64,000 bases of DNA from Brachynemurus nebulosus (GCA_035578155.1 JAPWDM010000013.1:7899527-7963526); one strand, 5' to 3'. Positions 1-12,395 are shown, counted from the first letter of the stretch. A program made the numbers and translations. The notes: generated from the sequence alone by a model not told the origin.

Positions 1-242
1 TACTCAGTGGACGACGCTGTTATCTGTCTGATGTTATCTCTAATGTTATACACTGATGTTATCTCTCTTCACATGAACGAGTCGTGCAGCTGCTGAGTCG
101 AACCAACCAACGCAACCAACATTGACCTTCAAACGTTCGAAGCATCCCTTTGACTCGGTGCAAGAATACCGACATCGAACGGGACACGACCAAATGCGAA
201 CGTTTGACGCTTGACATTGGACACTCGTAGGTTCGAACAACG

Positions 243-305
243 GCTACACGATGCTATGAACCATCCAACGTCGAATGTTGGAAGGTGTTCGTAGCATCGT
301 GTAGC
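243..305. repeat. Short inverted repeat (hairpin)
   Basis: GCTACACGATGCTA near 243 is matched by the reverse complement TAGCATCGTGTAGC ending at 305, with a spacer of about 30 bases. The surrounding bases 160-240 also repeat AACGTTCGAA-like words. No gene or element family is recognised. Confidence 0.5.
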
Positions 306-2749
306 AGCGGCTTTACATAAAACGCATTGGTTTGAGTTGTATGGTAGAAAATACGTTCTTATTCATAGATGGTTTTGAATATTACTCATGGGAATACAAA
401 CAACATTATATACAATATGAGTATTACTCACAATTTTGCCATGTAAGTACATATCCCGAATCTAGTAGTGTACGTATGTGAATAATATCTACTAGAACAA
501 TGAAAAACTAAACACAGAGCTCTGTAGTAGAGCTCAGTGTGAGGACGGAACGTGGCTGAAAACAATTCATATGATATACATGTGAGGTCACCAGGTCACA
601 GTGGCAACATTCGAATTACATTACATGTGGAGAGAGAGGTATTTAGGTGACTACCTTACCGACACAACAGTCCCGGGATATTGTATCTCTAAACAAGACG
701 ACGAACAAGTTGTCATTTAGAATTTTCTTCGGTAAAATGTTGATATTTCAACGGTAAAAGTTACATGTAAAGGTAAACATTACTACATATCTACAAAGTT
801 CTATGATAAGTTAGGTTTCTTTTTTGTTGTTTTTTGCTAGTAGGGAATCAGTGGCGAATATTAAGAAAAAAATCTTGGGGTACTTAAGGTAGTTCTATGA
901 GAATATAGAGATTGTAGCCTGTAGGTAGACTATAGCTGTGGATAAATGAAGACCTTAAATAAAAGCAACAAATATTTATTGTGAAAAATTCTAATTACTG
1001 ACTACGAAATCCTGTCTTAATGCCTATTTAATATGCACCCGAAAAAATTTCCTTGTATAAAGTCAAATCAAGTACCTCAAGTTACACATTATTGATCGGC
1101 TGGCTTAACGGACAACGCCAACTGTGACAGGTCAAAAAATTTGCATTTGCTTTTGCATTTTCTGGAAGAATATATAAACAAAATTATGGCAAAAAAATTC
1201 GATAGCATCTAGTAGATCTATTAGACATATACTATTTTAAATATCAAGACTTTAAGTGAAACTTTAAACGCATTTTTCTCAAAACCGCACTATGACCACG
1301 ATTTCCCGGAAGTTTTTTCTGCTTTTGAATATTTCTTTTCCTAAATGTTTTTCAATGCAGTGGCTAAAATTAAGCGGGGACGATTTTAAAAATTTTGATA
1401 ATTATTACTTTTTATGCGTTACCGAAATTTAAAAACAAAATTTCAAACTGCCCCAATTTCGTGAAAAAATTTGCATAAGCCTTTAAATATTTAGTATTTG
1501 TTTATAAAAATTTATATGGGCATAGTTGAATATAGAAGCACATCCACTCATTATGGCAAAAAAAATTCCCTAAAATTGTCAATTTTTTTCCCAGTCACAG
1601 CAGAAAATCTTCAAAAACTATAGCGAACCGCTTGAATGAATATCTCAAACTATTGATGGTTCATCAGTGTTACGGTATTGCGGAAATTTGGTTTACGGTA
1701 TCACAAGTTTCCAGAAAGTTGGAAAAAAATATTTGGCAAAGTAAAATGCCATGCCCAATCTTAATTTTACAAACAAATCGCTACTGTCTCGAAAAGAAAA
1801 CTTCATAAGCAAAAGATGTGTCATAGTAGGAGCTGCCATGCGTCCAAAACGTTCTACCAGTTTATCTCATTTTTGTTTCTTGTGTTCTTTGTTTTATAAA
1901 AAAGTTTCTTTTTTTCTTTTTTGAAAAAAAAATTGTTTTATTGCATTTCAACTCATTATAATAAATTTTCTATGAGATTTTACTTTTTTTTGTTTTTAAA
2001 GTAGGAACATAGAAAGTTTAAATAAATTATGTTCATATTTACAATTTTGATGTTTTTTTTTTTTGAAAATTAAATGTTGTGTTGTAAATTTTTAAAATTT
2101 CATTTTGTTTCTAAATTAAATGAACAGTATATTACAATGTTTTTTTTTTTTTTGTTTGAAAAACATTATTATGTTATATTTAGATTGTTCTATGTTATAA
2201 ATTATTTTATAAATTAAATAAAAACAAAATAAAATGATTCTAAAAACATTTTTATAATGAAATATCAAAAACAGTATGTTTAGAAAAATTAAATTAAACT
2301 CAGAATCAGATGAAACAATTCGTACAGGGCTTTTAAAAAAATTACATACAAAAAAAAAAAATATTGCAATATCTAATATTTTTAAATTCAATTTATGGAA
2401 ATCTGGACGAAGTCCTACAATATTTTACTGAAAATATCGCTACCAATAAGTGAAGATCAGATGGATTTTATGGAGAATTAGGGGTATTTAATTTTTTTTC
2501 TTTTCAAAGAATTTTAATTTTTTAATTTAAAAAAAAATTTAAATTCTAAAAATTAGTTTTCAAACATATTTTCGAAATCTGGTAGGGCAATTTTTCTATT
2601 GTTCGCTACCTTAATTGTTCGCTACCGAGTCTTCCTTAAGATTTCGAACCGGCGTTTCAAAAAATGGTGGCCCGTGAGCTCTTAAAATATATTACAGTCA
2701 AACATATTTGCGTTGAAAAATACCAAAAATTCAACCGCTTTTACTATGC
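306..2749. other. Spacer without recognisable gene
   Basis: AT-rich sequence with long T and A tracts, strongest at 1900-2170. The only open frames are low-complexity (rich in Phe, Ile, Lys) and follow from the base composition. No RNA gene or element boundary is seen. Confidence 0.5.
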
Positions 2750-3010
2750 GAGCTACTTTTCTATTATAATTTATTCGATAGTCCACTTGAGGCGACTTAT
2801 AAATCGGATTATTGGGTTAAAATAACCAAATTTGTTTCGGAAATGTGATTTAATTGCCACCTGTGATTTTTCTGGTATTCTTACAACTCTAATTTTGTCA
2901 AAAATGGAAAAAAAACAGAAAACCTAAGAGCTGCTTCAAGAAAACATATTTCTAGTATTAAAATTCCGGTTTTTAGACACTTTAAAAAATTTGTTATTCA
3001 TAATGATGCC
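2750..3010. repeat. Interspersed repeat, direct copy at 44385-44660
   Basis: Shared landmarks, in order, are GGAAATGTGATT, a TTTTTCTG word, a run reading AATTTTG then TCAAAAA-GG, AAAATT-CGGTTTTT, and a segment ending near ATGCCATCAAGTT here and GACGTCACCAAGTT in the other copy. The copies are diverged and no coding capacity is visible, so this is an old transposon fragment of unknown class. Confidence 0.5.
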
Positions 3011-4851
3011 ATCAAGTTAATTTTATTCTTTTTTTAAGTTTTCAAAATGCAAGGTTCTTCTCATTTTTACTAAAATATAGTATGCGGATCCGGTAAAAAA
3101 CACTTCTATCAAAATGACTTTGGTAATTTTACCCTAATTTTCAAGTTATTTTTACAAACCTTGAATCGTGGAATCTTTCGGAATCCCTGAAATTCCATAT
3201 TCCAAATTTTATTTGAGCTATTTGTGCGGGAACTTGGGTAGGTACCTGGTAACATTTACGACACATAATACTAGGATGTTTAACAATACACCTAAGTTTA
3301 TACTAGAAATATTGTTATTTTCGCCCAACATGGCGTCATGAAAAGGAAATGTATTTTCAATTTAATTTCATACAAAACAATATTTTTCATTTTTCATTCG
3401 ATTTCAAAATCCAATTGTTCAAAAAGAATATTTGATCCTTCCAAGTATATACATGTACAACACAACACAAAGACGTAACGGGCGAAAGTCAATTGAAGAA
3501 ACAAATAAAGCTATTTTTGTTATTCTCCATTCTTTTTCCTCGACAAACGAACGATATAGAAAAAAAATAAAAATAAATAATAAAAATAAAAAATAAATTT
3601 TTAAGAGAGCAATTTCCTAACTGAATTTTCCTTTTACTCTTTTGTTACAAAAACAAAAGACAACACAAAAATAACAATGTGTGCGGTTTGGTGTTAAGAT
3701 TGTTCTCTGTGTAGGAAAAAATAAAAAAAAAAAACTTTCAAGCACCTTCTTAGTTCATTTTCTTTGTGTAAAGTAGGCCAACACAAACAGGAGTAAGTAG
3801 GTACGTGTGGCGTAGCTAACAAGTATGGCCTCTTCAAAAAATTTTTTAGGGGAAACGAGATCACATGTATTTCTTGTTTCGCTGCTGGGTTGAAGGGAAA
3901 TGAACAGTGATGACTCCTTTGCGATGTTGGCTGCACATGATGTGAGTTACTTGCCTGCGGGTCTCTAGATCACTCCGATTCGTTTACCACGAAAGCCCGT
4001 TTCTTTTCTTGTCAGTTGACTTAAAACTTACCACAGGGTCGTGATAAGAAATAGGAGATTGCAAGGGTAAGCTAGATTTTCCCCAAAAATAAAACTGATG
4101 AGCAAAAAAAAAATTTTACTTTTTCCAAAGCTCTCTACCAACGCCTCTGGGCCTCCTTTTCAAATTCGAGTTCCAAGGATATATCTCTGGAAGCCCTCTT
4201 TCGTCAGACCTGACTTGGCAAAGAGATATCTAGAAGGACAGAGAAGGGCACGGGCTAATTTTTATCAAGGTAAAACATCTCATTCTCGAGGGAAAATATA
4301 TTTGAATGGAAATGATGAAATTACGATAGTTGACTGTTAAAGAAACGAACGATTGACTTCAAATTCTGGTAACTGTAAATAGAAAAGACGGAAAAGGTCA
4401 TAGACTGTTTTCTTAGTTCGGAAAAACGTTTGACTCTCGTTGGAAAATATACTGAAAATTCCGGCAGGGTGTGCCGTCCGGAACCTTGCCGGAACGCTCG
4501 AAAAAGTGGATTTTTGAGTGCGCGTTTGGAGCGCTGTATTTTTTCACCTGTACAAGATAGACTGGTAATCGTGCGGACTTTTCTGTAGAGAATTCGATTC
4601 TCTACAAAAATGGTCATAACACTTTTTAATGTATCTATCACCGTTTTCGCTACGTAAGTGGTGAAAGGTCAAAAAACGTTATTGATGAATTTTAAATATT
4701 GTTTAAACTATATAAAAAAACATTTCCGGGAGTTAACATTTTGCACAAATGTTCTCCTCGGCAATTCCTACAAGAATCTCTATTTAAAATTTTTTTTATA
4801 TCTATTCTAAAATTAATGTTTAGTGAGAGAGGGCTTAAAATTATTGGACTA
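3011..4851. other. Spacer without recognisable gene
   Basis: Contains A-rich tracts around 3560-3600 and 3720, and a small palindrome GAGAATTCGATTCTC near 4588. An 80-codon frame starts at 4098 on the plus strand. It has no recognisable domain, and I do not call it a gene. Confidence 0.45.
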
Positions 4852-5670
4852 TAACAATAAAATCAATTTGCTTACATCCTTTGACCTTTATTAAAACACG
4901 TTGTTTCCCACCTACATCAGAAACACAAAAAGGTCATAGGTGTTAACCCAACGCTACCTTACTCACTCATATGAGTACAAATGGGGAAGGAGCGAGTGGG
5001 CAAACAGGAAGGCACACAGTCACAAGAAAAAAAAAATAAGGACTTTTTAACAATTTGAGTAGATAATAAGATGGAAGGATAAAGGGAAAAAAAGATGAGA
5101 ATAAATTTAATGATTAAATGTGTAAAACAAGGCAACGGAGAAGAAAAAATACAAGAAAATTTCTATGGAAATTTCGTTGTCTAATATTATTAAAAATATT
5201 TACACTGATAAAACAACAGTAGCGTTTTAATTTTCATCAGTGCCGCGGCGGCGGAGGGGGGTGATACTTGAAGATGAAAAAAAATTTTTATTTGTGTAAG
5301 ACAAGGAGAACATGTGCCATTGTTTAATATACTTTTAATTTTCATGAAAGGCACAATTTTTTCCATCTTGTCCCTGTGTATACAGCAATATTGATTCTGA
5401 GTGATTTTCATGAAATTTTCCCGTTCATGGAAATTAATTTATGTAGATTAATGAAACAGAGCAGCAAAAGAAAGGTTAATCCTTGACTCTTGGAATTTGC
5501 GTAATATGTTTTTTTAATTTTCAGTTGAGAAGCTTTCGCAGTAGAAAGCTTTCGTAGCGTTGCAGACTAATTTAAGGGTTAACTGTGACCTTTTTGTATT
5601 TTTGATATAGGTGGAAAACAAAGTGTTTTAATAAAGGTCAAACGATGTAAGCAAATTGATTTTATTGTTA
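4852..5670. mobile_element. Non-autonomous DNA element with ~100-bp inverted ends
   Basis: The ends are inverted copies of about 100 bp (4852-4950 and 5572-5670). Both begin TAACAATAAAATC and then run through TTTGCTTACATC, TTTGACCTTTATTAAAACAC and an AAAAAGGTCA word. The interior (4951-5571) has no recognisable protein but contains a short GC-rich patch near 5243. The target duplication is unclear, possibly TA or TAA. It is probably a MITE with long terminal inverted repeats; superfamily not assigned. Confidence 0.7.
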
Positions 5671-6272
5671 ATCTGTTTTCTTTAATAACGTCAGAATAAT
5701 TTTAGTTAATTTGACTTATAGAATTGCATAAGTTTTTGATGAATTTAAATTAATATAACGAATCGAAATTCAGGTAAAGGGTGAGTAAAATTTGAAACAT
5801 TTTTGATGACACAGTAAGTATTGCTTTTGAATTCCGAAGGCGTACGAGATAATCTTATTCCTGATTCTGGCAGGGCTGTCGGAGTTATTTTGGCAGTAAA
5901 ATTTAGAGGTGATTAGAAATTGAAGGATTCTACGTCCTCTATAGACAAAAGTGGAGGTGTTTCTACCCAAAAAAAACTACTGTTGGGAATCCAGACATGA
6001 TGGGTTGCCTGGAATATCGTAACTAGTAATGGGCATAATAGTATTCTTTTGATAATCGAATTCTTTTATTATATGAGTGATTTGAAAAATCGAATAATTA
6101 CAATTTGAATTACAGTATAGCACCGATAACGGAAACATCATAAATATTAAATCCATGTGCAATAGACCATGACGCATGATTTTATCAAAAGAAACAAATA
6201 AATATACCGATAATGGATGTGACAAACAGCAACAGACCTCAAAGCGTGGGAATGTCCATTTTTATTATTGTA

Positions 6273-7619
6273 AGGTACCTAAGGCATTTAAGGCCCAGCG
6301 GGTAATAAGGCCCATTAGCTATATTTCTTACCAAGAAAAGTTCTCTAACTTATCAACAAGTTTAAAATGAACTTTCAACCATTTCAAAACCAGATACAAA
6401 AGTTGAGCTACTCAGAGTAACAAACTCATGTCATATTTTAACAAACAAATTTAGAGGTTACATTTTCGTTCGTTGATATAAAAATTGTGCACATTGTGAG
6501 TGTTATATTAATGATTTTTTAAAGGTATGTTTCTTTCAAATTGCTATCAAAATTGAAAAAAATTAATATTCTTTAAGTTTTACATCAATTAATTTAGTTT
6601 ATTTCTAAAGTATTTATATAAAATGTATATAAGCATAAATATTGACATGTTGATAATAAGGCCCATGCAAATTTTGTTTGGGCTTTATTACCAACACAAT
6701 TAAAATCAAACACTACAAAGTCAAATCAATTAAAACAGGTCTGAAGTCATTAACAAATGAAGCAAAATTAGACGCACAACCTTAAATTACTATAGTTACT
6801 CTAATATAAAAATAACAAAAAGGAAAAAGGACAAAAAAAAAGTACATTTAATTTTGATTTATTTGTTGCATTTGTTTAATGATGCCAGATCAGTTTTAGT
6901 TGGTTTGGTCGAATTTTTATTTTTATTCCTTAGTGTTTGGAAGTATGACTGATAAAAAGAAGAGAGCGTTGTGGTCTGAGGAAGCACTGGCATCAGCCTT
7001 AAGCTATGTCAGTCGACATGGCAATCAAAGAGAGGTTGCAAGGAGATTCGGAATTCTAAGAAGAACTCTTAGATTTAATATTTATTTATTTCGACTTAAT
7101 ATATTCAAACACCTAGTACTTGACTTATTCGAAAAATATGATAAAAAATTAAAAATTAAAAATGATGACTTAGGTAATTTTTTTATTGTTGTTTTCAATA
7201 ACAGTCACACAGTCAAGCGGGATTCAAGGATTTTCGAAACTTTTTTGAACGTGTAAAAATAAGAAAATATTTTGATATATAAGTTCAAGTTATTCTTAAA
7301 GTATTTTCAAGTTCAAGTTATTCTTAAAGTAATTAAAATCCCCCAATTAATTTAAAAAAAAATCATAAACGTACTATTTTAAGCAGGTGTAATAGGTGGG
7401 CCTTATTTTCTACACCAGTCGGAAATAAGGCCCAATTGCAGACACTTTTTAGAATCAAATTTTTGACTTGTATAATTACAAATTGATTAATTTTTTTAGG
7501 AATTTTTATCAAAAAATAAGTAAATTTTTATAATTAAATACTATATTTTTGATATTTTATAAGATATATAAATAATAAGCATATTTTGCTTAGGTGGGCC
7601 TTAATTGCCTTAGGTACCT
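6273..7619. mobile_element. Nested TA-target transposon carrying a psq-HTH ORF
   Basis: The inverted ends AGGTACCTAAGGC and GCCTTAGGTACCT extend into an AAGGCCCA word on each side. They are flanked by TA at 6271-6272 and 7620-7621. The paralogous MITE at 32699-33175 has an unoccupied site with a single TA at 32989-32990, so both the insertion and the TA duplication are directly visible. AAGGCCC or its complement recurs at about 6290, 6308, 6660, 6690, 7400 and 7430, which suggests repeated transposase-binding sites. It holds a fragment of a DNA-binding ORF and no catalytic domain, so it is non-autonomous. Confidence 0.8.
6945..7256 (+). pseudogene. Transposase N-terminal fragment, psq-type helix-turn-helix
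   Basis: The frame is open upstream to 6900. I prefer the ATG at 6945, because the residues that follow (MTDKKKRALWSEEAL) start the domain directly. Residues about 7-41 fit the pipsqueak/CENP-B type helix-turn-helix: a basic lead, WSEEAL, a helix ending in a Gly-Asn turn, then REVARRFGI and a RRTLR end. In pogo-like transposases this domain binds the transposon ends. After residue 42 the sequence turns into Ile, Lys and Phe-rich text with no CENP-B second helix and no DDE catalytic core, so the fragment cannot transpose by itself. It may be a first exon whose partner exons were lost, or a truncation. It lies inside the TA-flanked element 6273-7619, which fits a pogo origin. A captured host psq protein is the less likely alternative. 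Confidence 0.6.
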
Positions 7620-8225
7620 TACATAGAATGTTTATCTATAATTATGTCTTCTGTTCTGTGGCGGTTTTTATCATACGTAAAATGTAACTAAAATCATTTT
7701 AAAGCAAATTAATAAAACGACAAATGAAAAAATATTTTCTGAGATAAATAATTTTTAATTCTTCACTTTTTTTTCTCTTATTAATATTTAAAAAAACATA
7801 ATTTTAATTCAAAACATAATCTTACGATATTTGTGAATCGTCCCTGGTCAAAAAGCATCACTTTTGTCAAGCACCACTTTTGGAGACTACTTTTTCTTGA
7901 CAAAACTGCTGCTCTACTGTATTTGCTAATAACTAATAATATGGTTGTGAAGGTATACGTATACCAAAGGATCTGTTTCTCCTACTTTCATATTTCGTAT
8001 AAATGGAGTTGAGACTAACATTCGAGGACGTCACTCCCACAAATTAACAGTAGCAATACAAATAATTGTTCATATTATCAAAATCTGTCGTTTTTCAGGA
8101 CAGGTGTTCGCTTATATTTGCATTATGTATGCTAATAGTGCATTTCTGTTTCCATATCTCATAATAGACTAAAATAAAATCATATCGGTTTAGAAAAAAA
8201 TCAACAACCATAATTCATTCATATA

Positions 8226-9733
8226 GGGTAAACGGTATAGTTATTGGACATTGACAGTTATTGGACAAGACACTCTCTTATGGAGATTATAAGACTTATA
8301 ATAAAGCAAACTTCCTGCTTTTTTAGTTAAACAGAACCCTCTAGTACCTGTTTTCAGAAAATGCATTCTGAATTAACCATAATTTACAAAAAACTTGTAA
8401 CTACGTCATTCTTAGCGTGGTCTTAGGTAGTTGGCTAAAAAAGTTTACTGCGTCTAGTGAGTGACAAGGCTTAGAATCATTTAACAATATCCTACTAAAT
8501 TGTTAATCATCGTAAATGGTTGATAAAGGAGTGGATAAAGGCTATGTACATGATACAGGACTTGTGGATTGTGGAAATACGCCAGAAACTAATAAATGCA
8601 ATTTTTGTCCAATAACTGTATTTTTTTACACGCACAGCTTTAACCCTAGAATCATACGTACACGTCAAAACGAAGAACGAACTTTTCTACTTGCTCCAAT
8701 ACTACAACGTGTCGGTACCTGCTCTCTGGGAGATTTCTGTTATCTAATTTATTTGTTGTTATAACACATAAGAGGCATTTATTTTGTTTATAGTCATTGT
8801 CGTTTTGTTTGTATTGAAATAGTGTCCGTCAAAAGGACGTCGATGTATGATTACTCGATGTTTTTTTAAAGATTTTGTACTTCACATATAAAAGTTATCC
8901 TAATTTTTCTAAAATTTATTAAAGATTACATGTTATAATTAATTTATTCAATGATTATGATAATGTGAAAGATGATTACAGCTGTTTGACTTATAAAGAC
9001 GAAATAATACTGAAGTTGTAATATATTGAATTGAAAACTAAAGAATGCGTTTCAAGTGACTTAATAAAAGATTAACAATTTATTTTGTGGAAAAAATTTT
9101 AATTTTTATTATTTTTTGAGATCTTATTCGAAAAATTACTAACAAATTTTAGAAAATTTAAAAATGTGCCTAATGGGGAAATAACTACATATCTATAGGA
9201 ATATTTATGGCTGAGAAATTTCACATTCTGTAAAGTCACATATATCCACTGACTCATAATAGTTCATAAATTTATTATTTAAAACACATGTTTCATGATA
9301 CAATTGATGTATTTATCTATTTTTTAATTTTTATAATGAAAATATACTTTGATAAAGAGATTAAAAAAATTAATAAATATTTACATTAAGAAATTTTTCC
9401 AAATCCAATTTTTTTAAATATTTTGTTCGCTTTTGTAGTATTGTTATGTAAAAAAATTTTTTTTTGCAAATAAACTCTAAAACTCTCTGTAAAAAGTCCA
9501 TCCGTCAAAATGACGTTGATGTATGATTAAGGTTTCTCGCAGATTCTAGGGTTAAAATCTTATTTCAGAGACTTACCAATATGTAATATGAAAGTTTTAA
9601 ATGGTACATTAAAGTAGACAGATCTTACTTTATTTATGAATTTTTTCCTTAAAAATAAAGTTACAACACGTACTTTTTCTGTACTTTGTTTTGAAAATAT
9701 TTCTTAACTGTCCAATAACTATATCGTTTACCC
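8226..9733. mobile_element. TA-target element with GGGTAAACG termini
   Basis: The inverted ends GGGTAAACGGTATAGTTATT (left) and GGGTAAACGATATAGTTATT (right, reverse complement) continue through TGGACA and are flanked by TA (8224-8225 and 9734-9735). The interior is 1.5 kb with no recognisable transposase; an 82-codon frame at 8516 is unremarkable. The interior has its own repeat: the word CGTCAAAA-GACGT-GATGTATGATTA occurs near 8825 and near 9505. It shares the TA-GGGTAA start with elements at 19085, 35675 and 52050. Confidence 0.7.
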
Positions 9734-9735
9734 TA

Positions 9736-10490
9736 CTACATTCATAACCGATACAGATTATTGATTATTTTTAATTCAAATTATCCCATCATTAATCGTA
9801 ACCCATCTACTGAGTTTCTAATGATATTTTCCATGTTAATAATATGTTTCTTAATTTACTTTTTTCGTTAAAAATTACCATAAAAGAAAAGTTTAATATT
9901 TTCTTGCTTCAATGGGGGAAAAAAATTGAAAATCAAATTATTTAAATTTTCACTGTTTTCCTCCGTGTTATTTTTTTTTTCTTTATAAAACAAAAAAACT
10001 TTTGTTTATATTTTTAAGTGAATAACAAAAACAAAACACGACGCAAATTTCTTTACAAAGATATCTTAATTAATTTAAATATGCAAGGAAAAAAAAATTA
10101 AAACACAAAAAAGGGAAAAAGTATGTTAAACACTCATTTTTGTAACACTTTTGAGAATGTTGAGAACGAGAAAATTATTTTCAGTTTTCTTTTTTTTTTG
10201 CTTTGTTTTTAGTGTGTCGTTGTAATTTGTTTTGTCTACTTTTTTTTTTTTTTTACTTAGAAAAAAGTGAAACTTTTCAGGATAAAGTTTTGTTTTATAA
10301 TTATTACGTTAGCTTGAACGTGCGAAATGACTTTCTGGATAGGTTTATTGCACTGTTGTTCGTAAAGTAATAACACTTAAACGGTTAATTAAATTTAAAA
10401 GATGCTGGCACGTTGATGAGAAGCCCCAAGATAGAATTTAAAAATTTATTTTATTTTTTATATTGAATTTGAGAAATTAATTTTATTTTA
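9736..10490. other. Spacer without recognisable gene
   Basis: A- and T-tract-rich sequence (9970, 10190, 10242). Nothing coding or structured is supported. Confidence 0.4.
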
Positions 10491-10870
10491 AGGTAGTTGG
10501 TCGATAAAACGATTTTTTCAAAGGGTTTTATTTAATTCAATATCAATAATATGAGCCCTTACCCCCCCAAAAAATTGACCATCCCAATTTTGAGAAAAAC
10601 AATTTCAAAGTTTTCTAATTTTAACACGGACTCTTATGGGAAAACTCTATTTTTTTTGAATCAAATGAAAACGTGTCAAAGGAATTTGATAAAAATTTAA
10701 TATATTATTATATTACAAAGTTACAAACCATATTTAATAAGAAATAAAAATTATTGACCACGCCGTTTTTGAAATATAATTTAAAAACATCATTTTACAA
10801 CGCTTTTTCAACAATTCTTTTTAATTGCTACAACATAAGCGCGCGGGAATTAAAAAAACAAGTGGTATAC
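10491..10870 (+). repeat. Interspersed repeat, inverted copy at 38785-39110
   Basis: Landmarks here are GGTCGATAAAACGATT, TTGACCATCCCAATTTTGAG, a CACGGACTCTTATGGGAAAA word and AACGCTTTTTCAACAAT. All reappear reverse-complemented and in mirrored order at 38785-39110. No coding sequence is visible; this is a transposon fragment of unknown family. Confidence 0.6.
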
Positions 10871-10895
10871 AAATATAATAACTGAAGAATATTAA

Positions 10896-11753
10896 GGGGA
10901 GGTTTACTTGAGAGTCGTTAAAAAAAATCGATTTTTTTTGCAGAAATTGGTAGCTAATTATGTATAGAATATGTTCCCAAAGTGATTTTGCTGAAAGTAA
11001 TTTAATGAGAGGTTTACTTGAGATTTGATAAAAAAATCGATTTTTTTTGCCGAAATTGATAGCAAATTATATATAGAATATGTTCCCAAAGTGATTTTAC
11101 TGAAAATAATTTGAAAACAAGATTCTTGCACATTAACCGAATCCAGCTTTCTATAAAAAAAAATTCAAAAAACGTAGTTCACGCAATAATGAGTATTAAA
11201 TATAAAATTTTGAAAATACGTTTCTTTATATATTATGTATATTTTATAATATCTCGGAACTACATTTTTGGAACTGGCGCACGTGATAACTCAAAAACTA
11301 TTCGATGGATCCTTTTTTTAATTTTTTATTTTAAAGATAATTCAATTCTTCGGCACCTCTACCTAAGTTCGATACACTTTCAAAATTTTTTTTATTTTTA
11401 AGTTTACTTTAAAGAGCGAAAAATAAGATAAAAATCGTAATAAAAAGTTCAAACATCCGCCATTTTTTTTTCTTTCAGCAATTTATTGATATTATAGGTA
11501 GAGGTACCGGTACTCTTCATATATTTTATAAATCTTTTTTGTTTTTGGATTTCGGTGGTTTATTACCGGCGCTAGGATATCCACCAACAAGGCATTGGAT
11601 TTTCGGATCGTCACACTGCACTATCTATAAAATGGACACTTAGTTTAATACTTAATATGTGCACAAAATTTGAAATTGATATTTACTTCCGTTCTTGAGA
11701 AAAAAATTCTAGAAAAATACATAATTTTTAAGGACTCTCGAGTAAACCTCCCC
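10896..11753. mobile_element. TTAA-target element with GGGGAGGTTTAC termini
   Basis: TTAA (10892-10895 and 11754-11757) flanks inverted ends that begin GGGGAGGTTTAC and run on to GAGAGTC. A 105-bp stretch starting GAGGTTTACTTGAGA is duplicated in tandem at the left end (about 10900-11000 and 11010-11110). This suits a TTAA-specific superfamily such as piggyBac or Kolobok. No transposase domain is seen; a 96-codon frame at 11111 is low-complexity. Confidence 0.7.
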
Positions 11754-11757
11754 TTAA

Positions 11758-12395
11758 GTGAGAATATCTGTAATAAAATTGTTTCTGTAATAAAATTGTT
11801 TCAAGATTGTATCTAAAGTTACTTTAAAAAGGTAAGACATTTATAGAAGTAAGAAAAATTTTTAAACTATATAATATTTTGGAAATACAAACTTTCTAGT
11901 TAAAGGTCGATTACAATAATGGAATGGCATTGTAGCGTACTTATATTAAAAATTAGATAACTCTGAGATACCTGTCTAAATTTTCATGATTATAATAATG
12001 ATTGCCGTAAACAATGTACATATTATGTACTACTTACTAACTACATACTAACAGCTGCTATCACTACATACAAAGTCCCCCACTTGCATTAACTGATTGT
12101 CTTAATTCGTTTCATAGCACTTTTTGTATGTACAGTATATGAATTTGAATTCATTGCAATCAGCATGAATATGACGCATCAAGATGCGTCAAAGTTTTGA
12201 TCTATCACCGTGTAGTGACGTATGCGTGACGTCGTACATACGTAAATTGTAGATTATATTATGCATACATTATTGATATGCAGTGTACAGTATAAATACA
12301 CATAAATTGGCAATATCATTCATAATAGTTAGTAATTGGCCTTCACTGAAATTATTTCACTTATACTTATCTTGTCCACTTACCGCATAGAACAA
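11758..12395. other. Spacer upstream of tRNA genes
   Basis: Contains an exact tandem doublet of CTGTAATAAAATTGTTT near 11768-11802 and a perfect small hairpin GACGCATC-AA-GATGCGTC at 12173-12190. Otherwise no gene is seen. Confidence 0.5.

Larger units (their letters stand above)
6113..7919. mobile_element. Tc1/mariner-pogo-like MITE, copy 1 (interrupted)
   Basis: The termini are CAGTATAGCACC (left) and the reverse complement CAGTAGAGCAGCAG (right), each flanked by a TA (6111-6112 and 7920-7921). This is the CAGT-plus-TA signature of the pogo/Tigger branch of Tc1/mariner. The same element occurs inverted at 32699-33175, which gives its original length as about 480 bp. Here it is expanded because a second element sits inside it (6273-7619). 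Subterminal words resembling AAAGTGGTGCT are repeated near the right end. Confidence 0.75.

Noticed and set aside
4098..4340. 80-codon frame with a basic, less biased composition
   Set aside because: No recognisable motif, no splice or promoter support, and chance frames of this size are common here.
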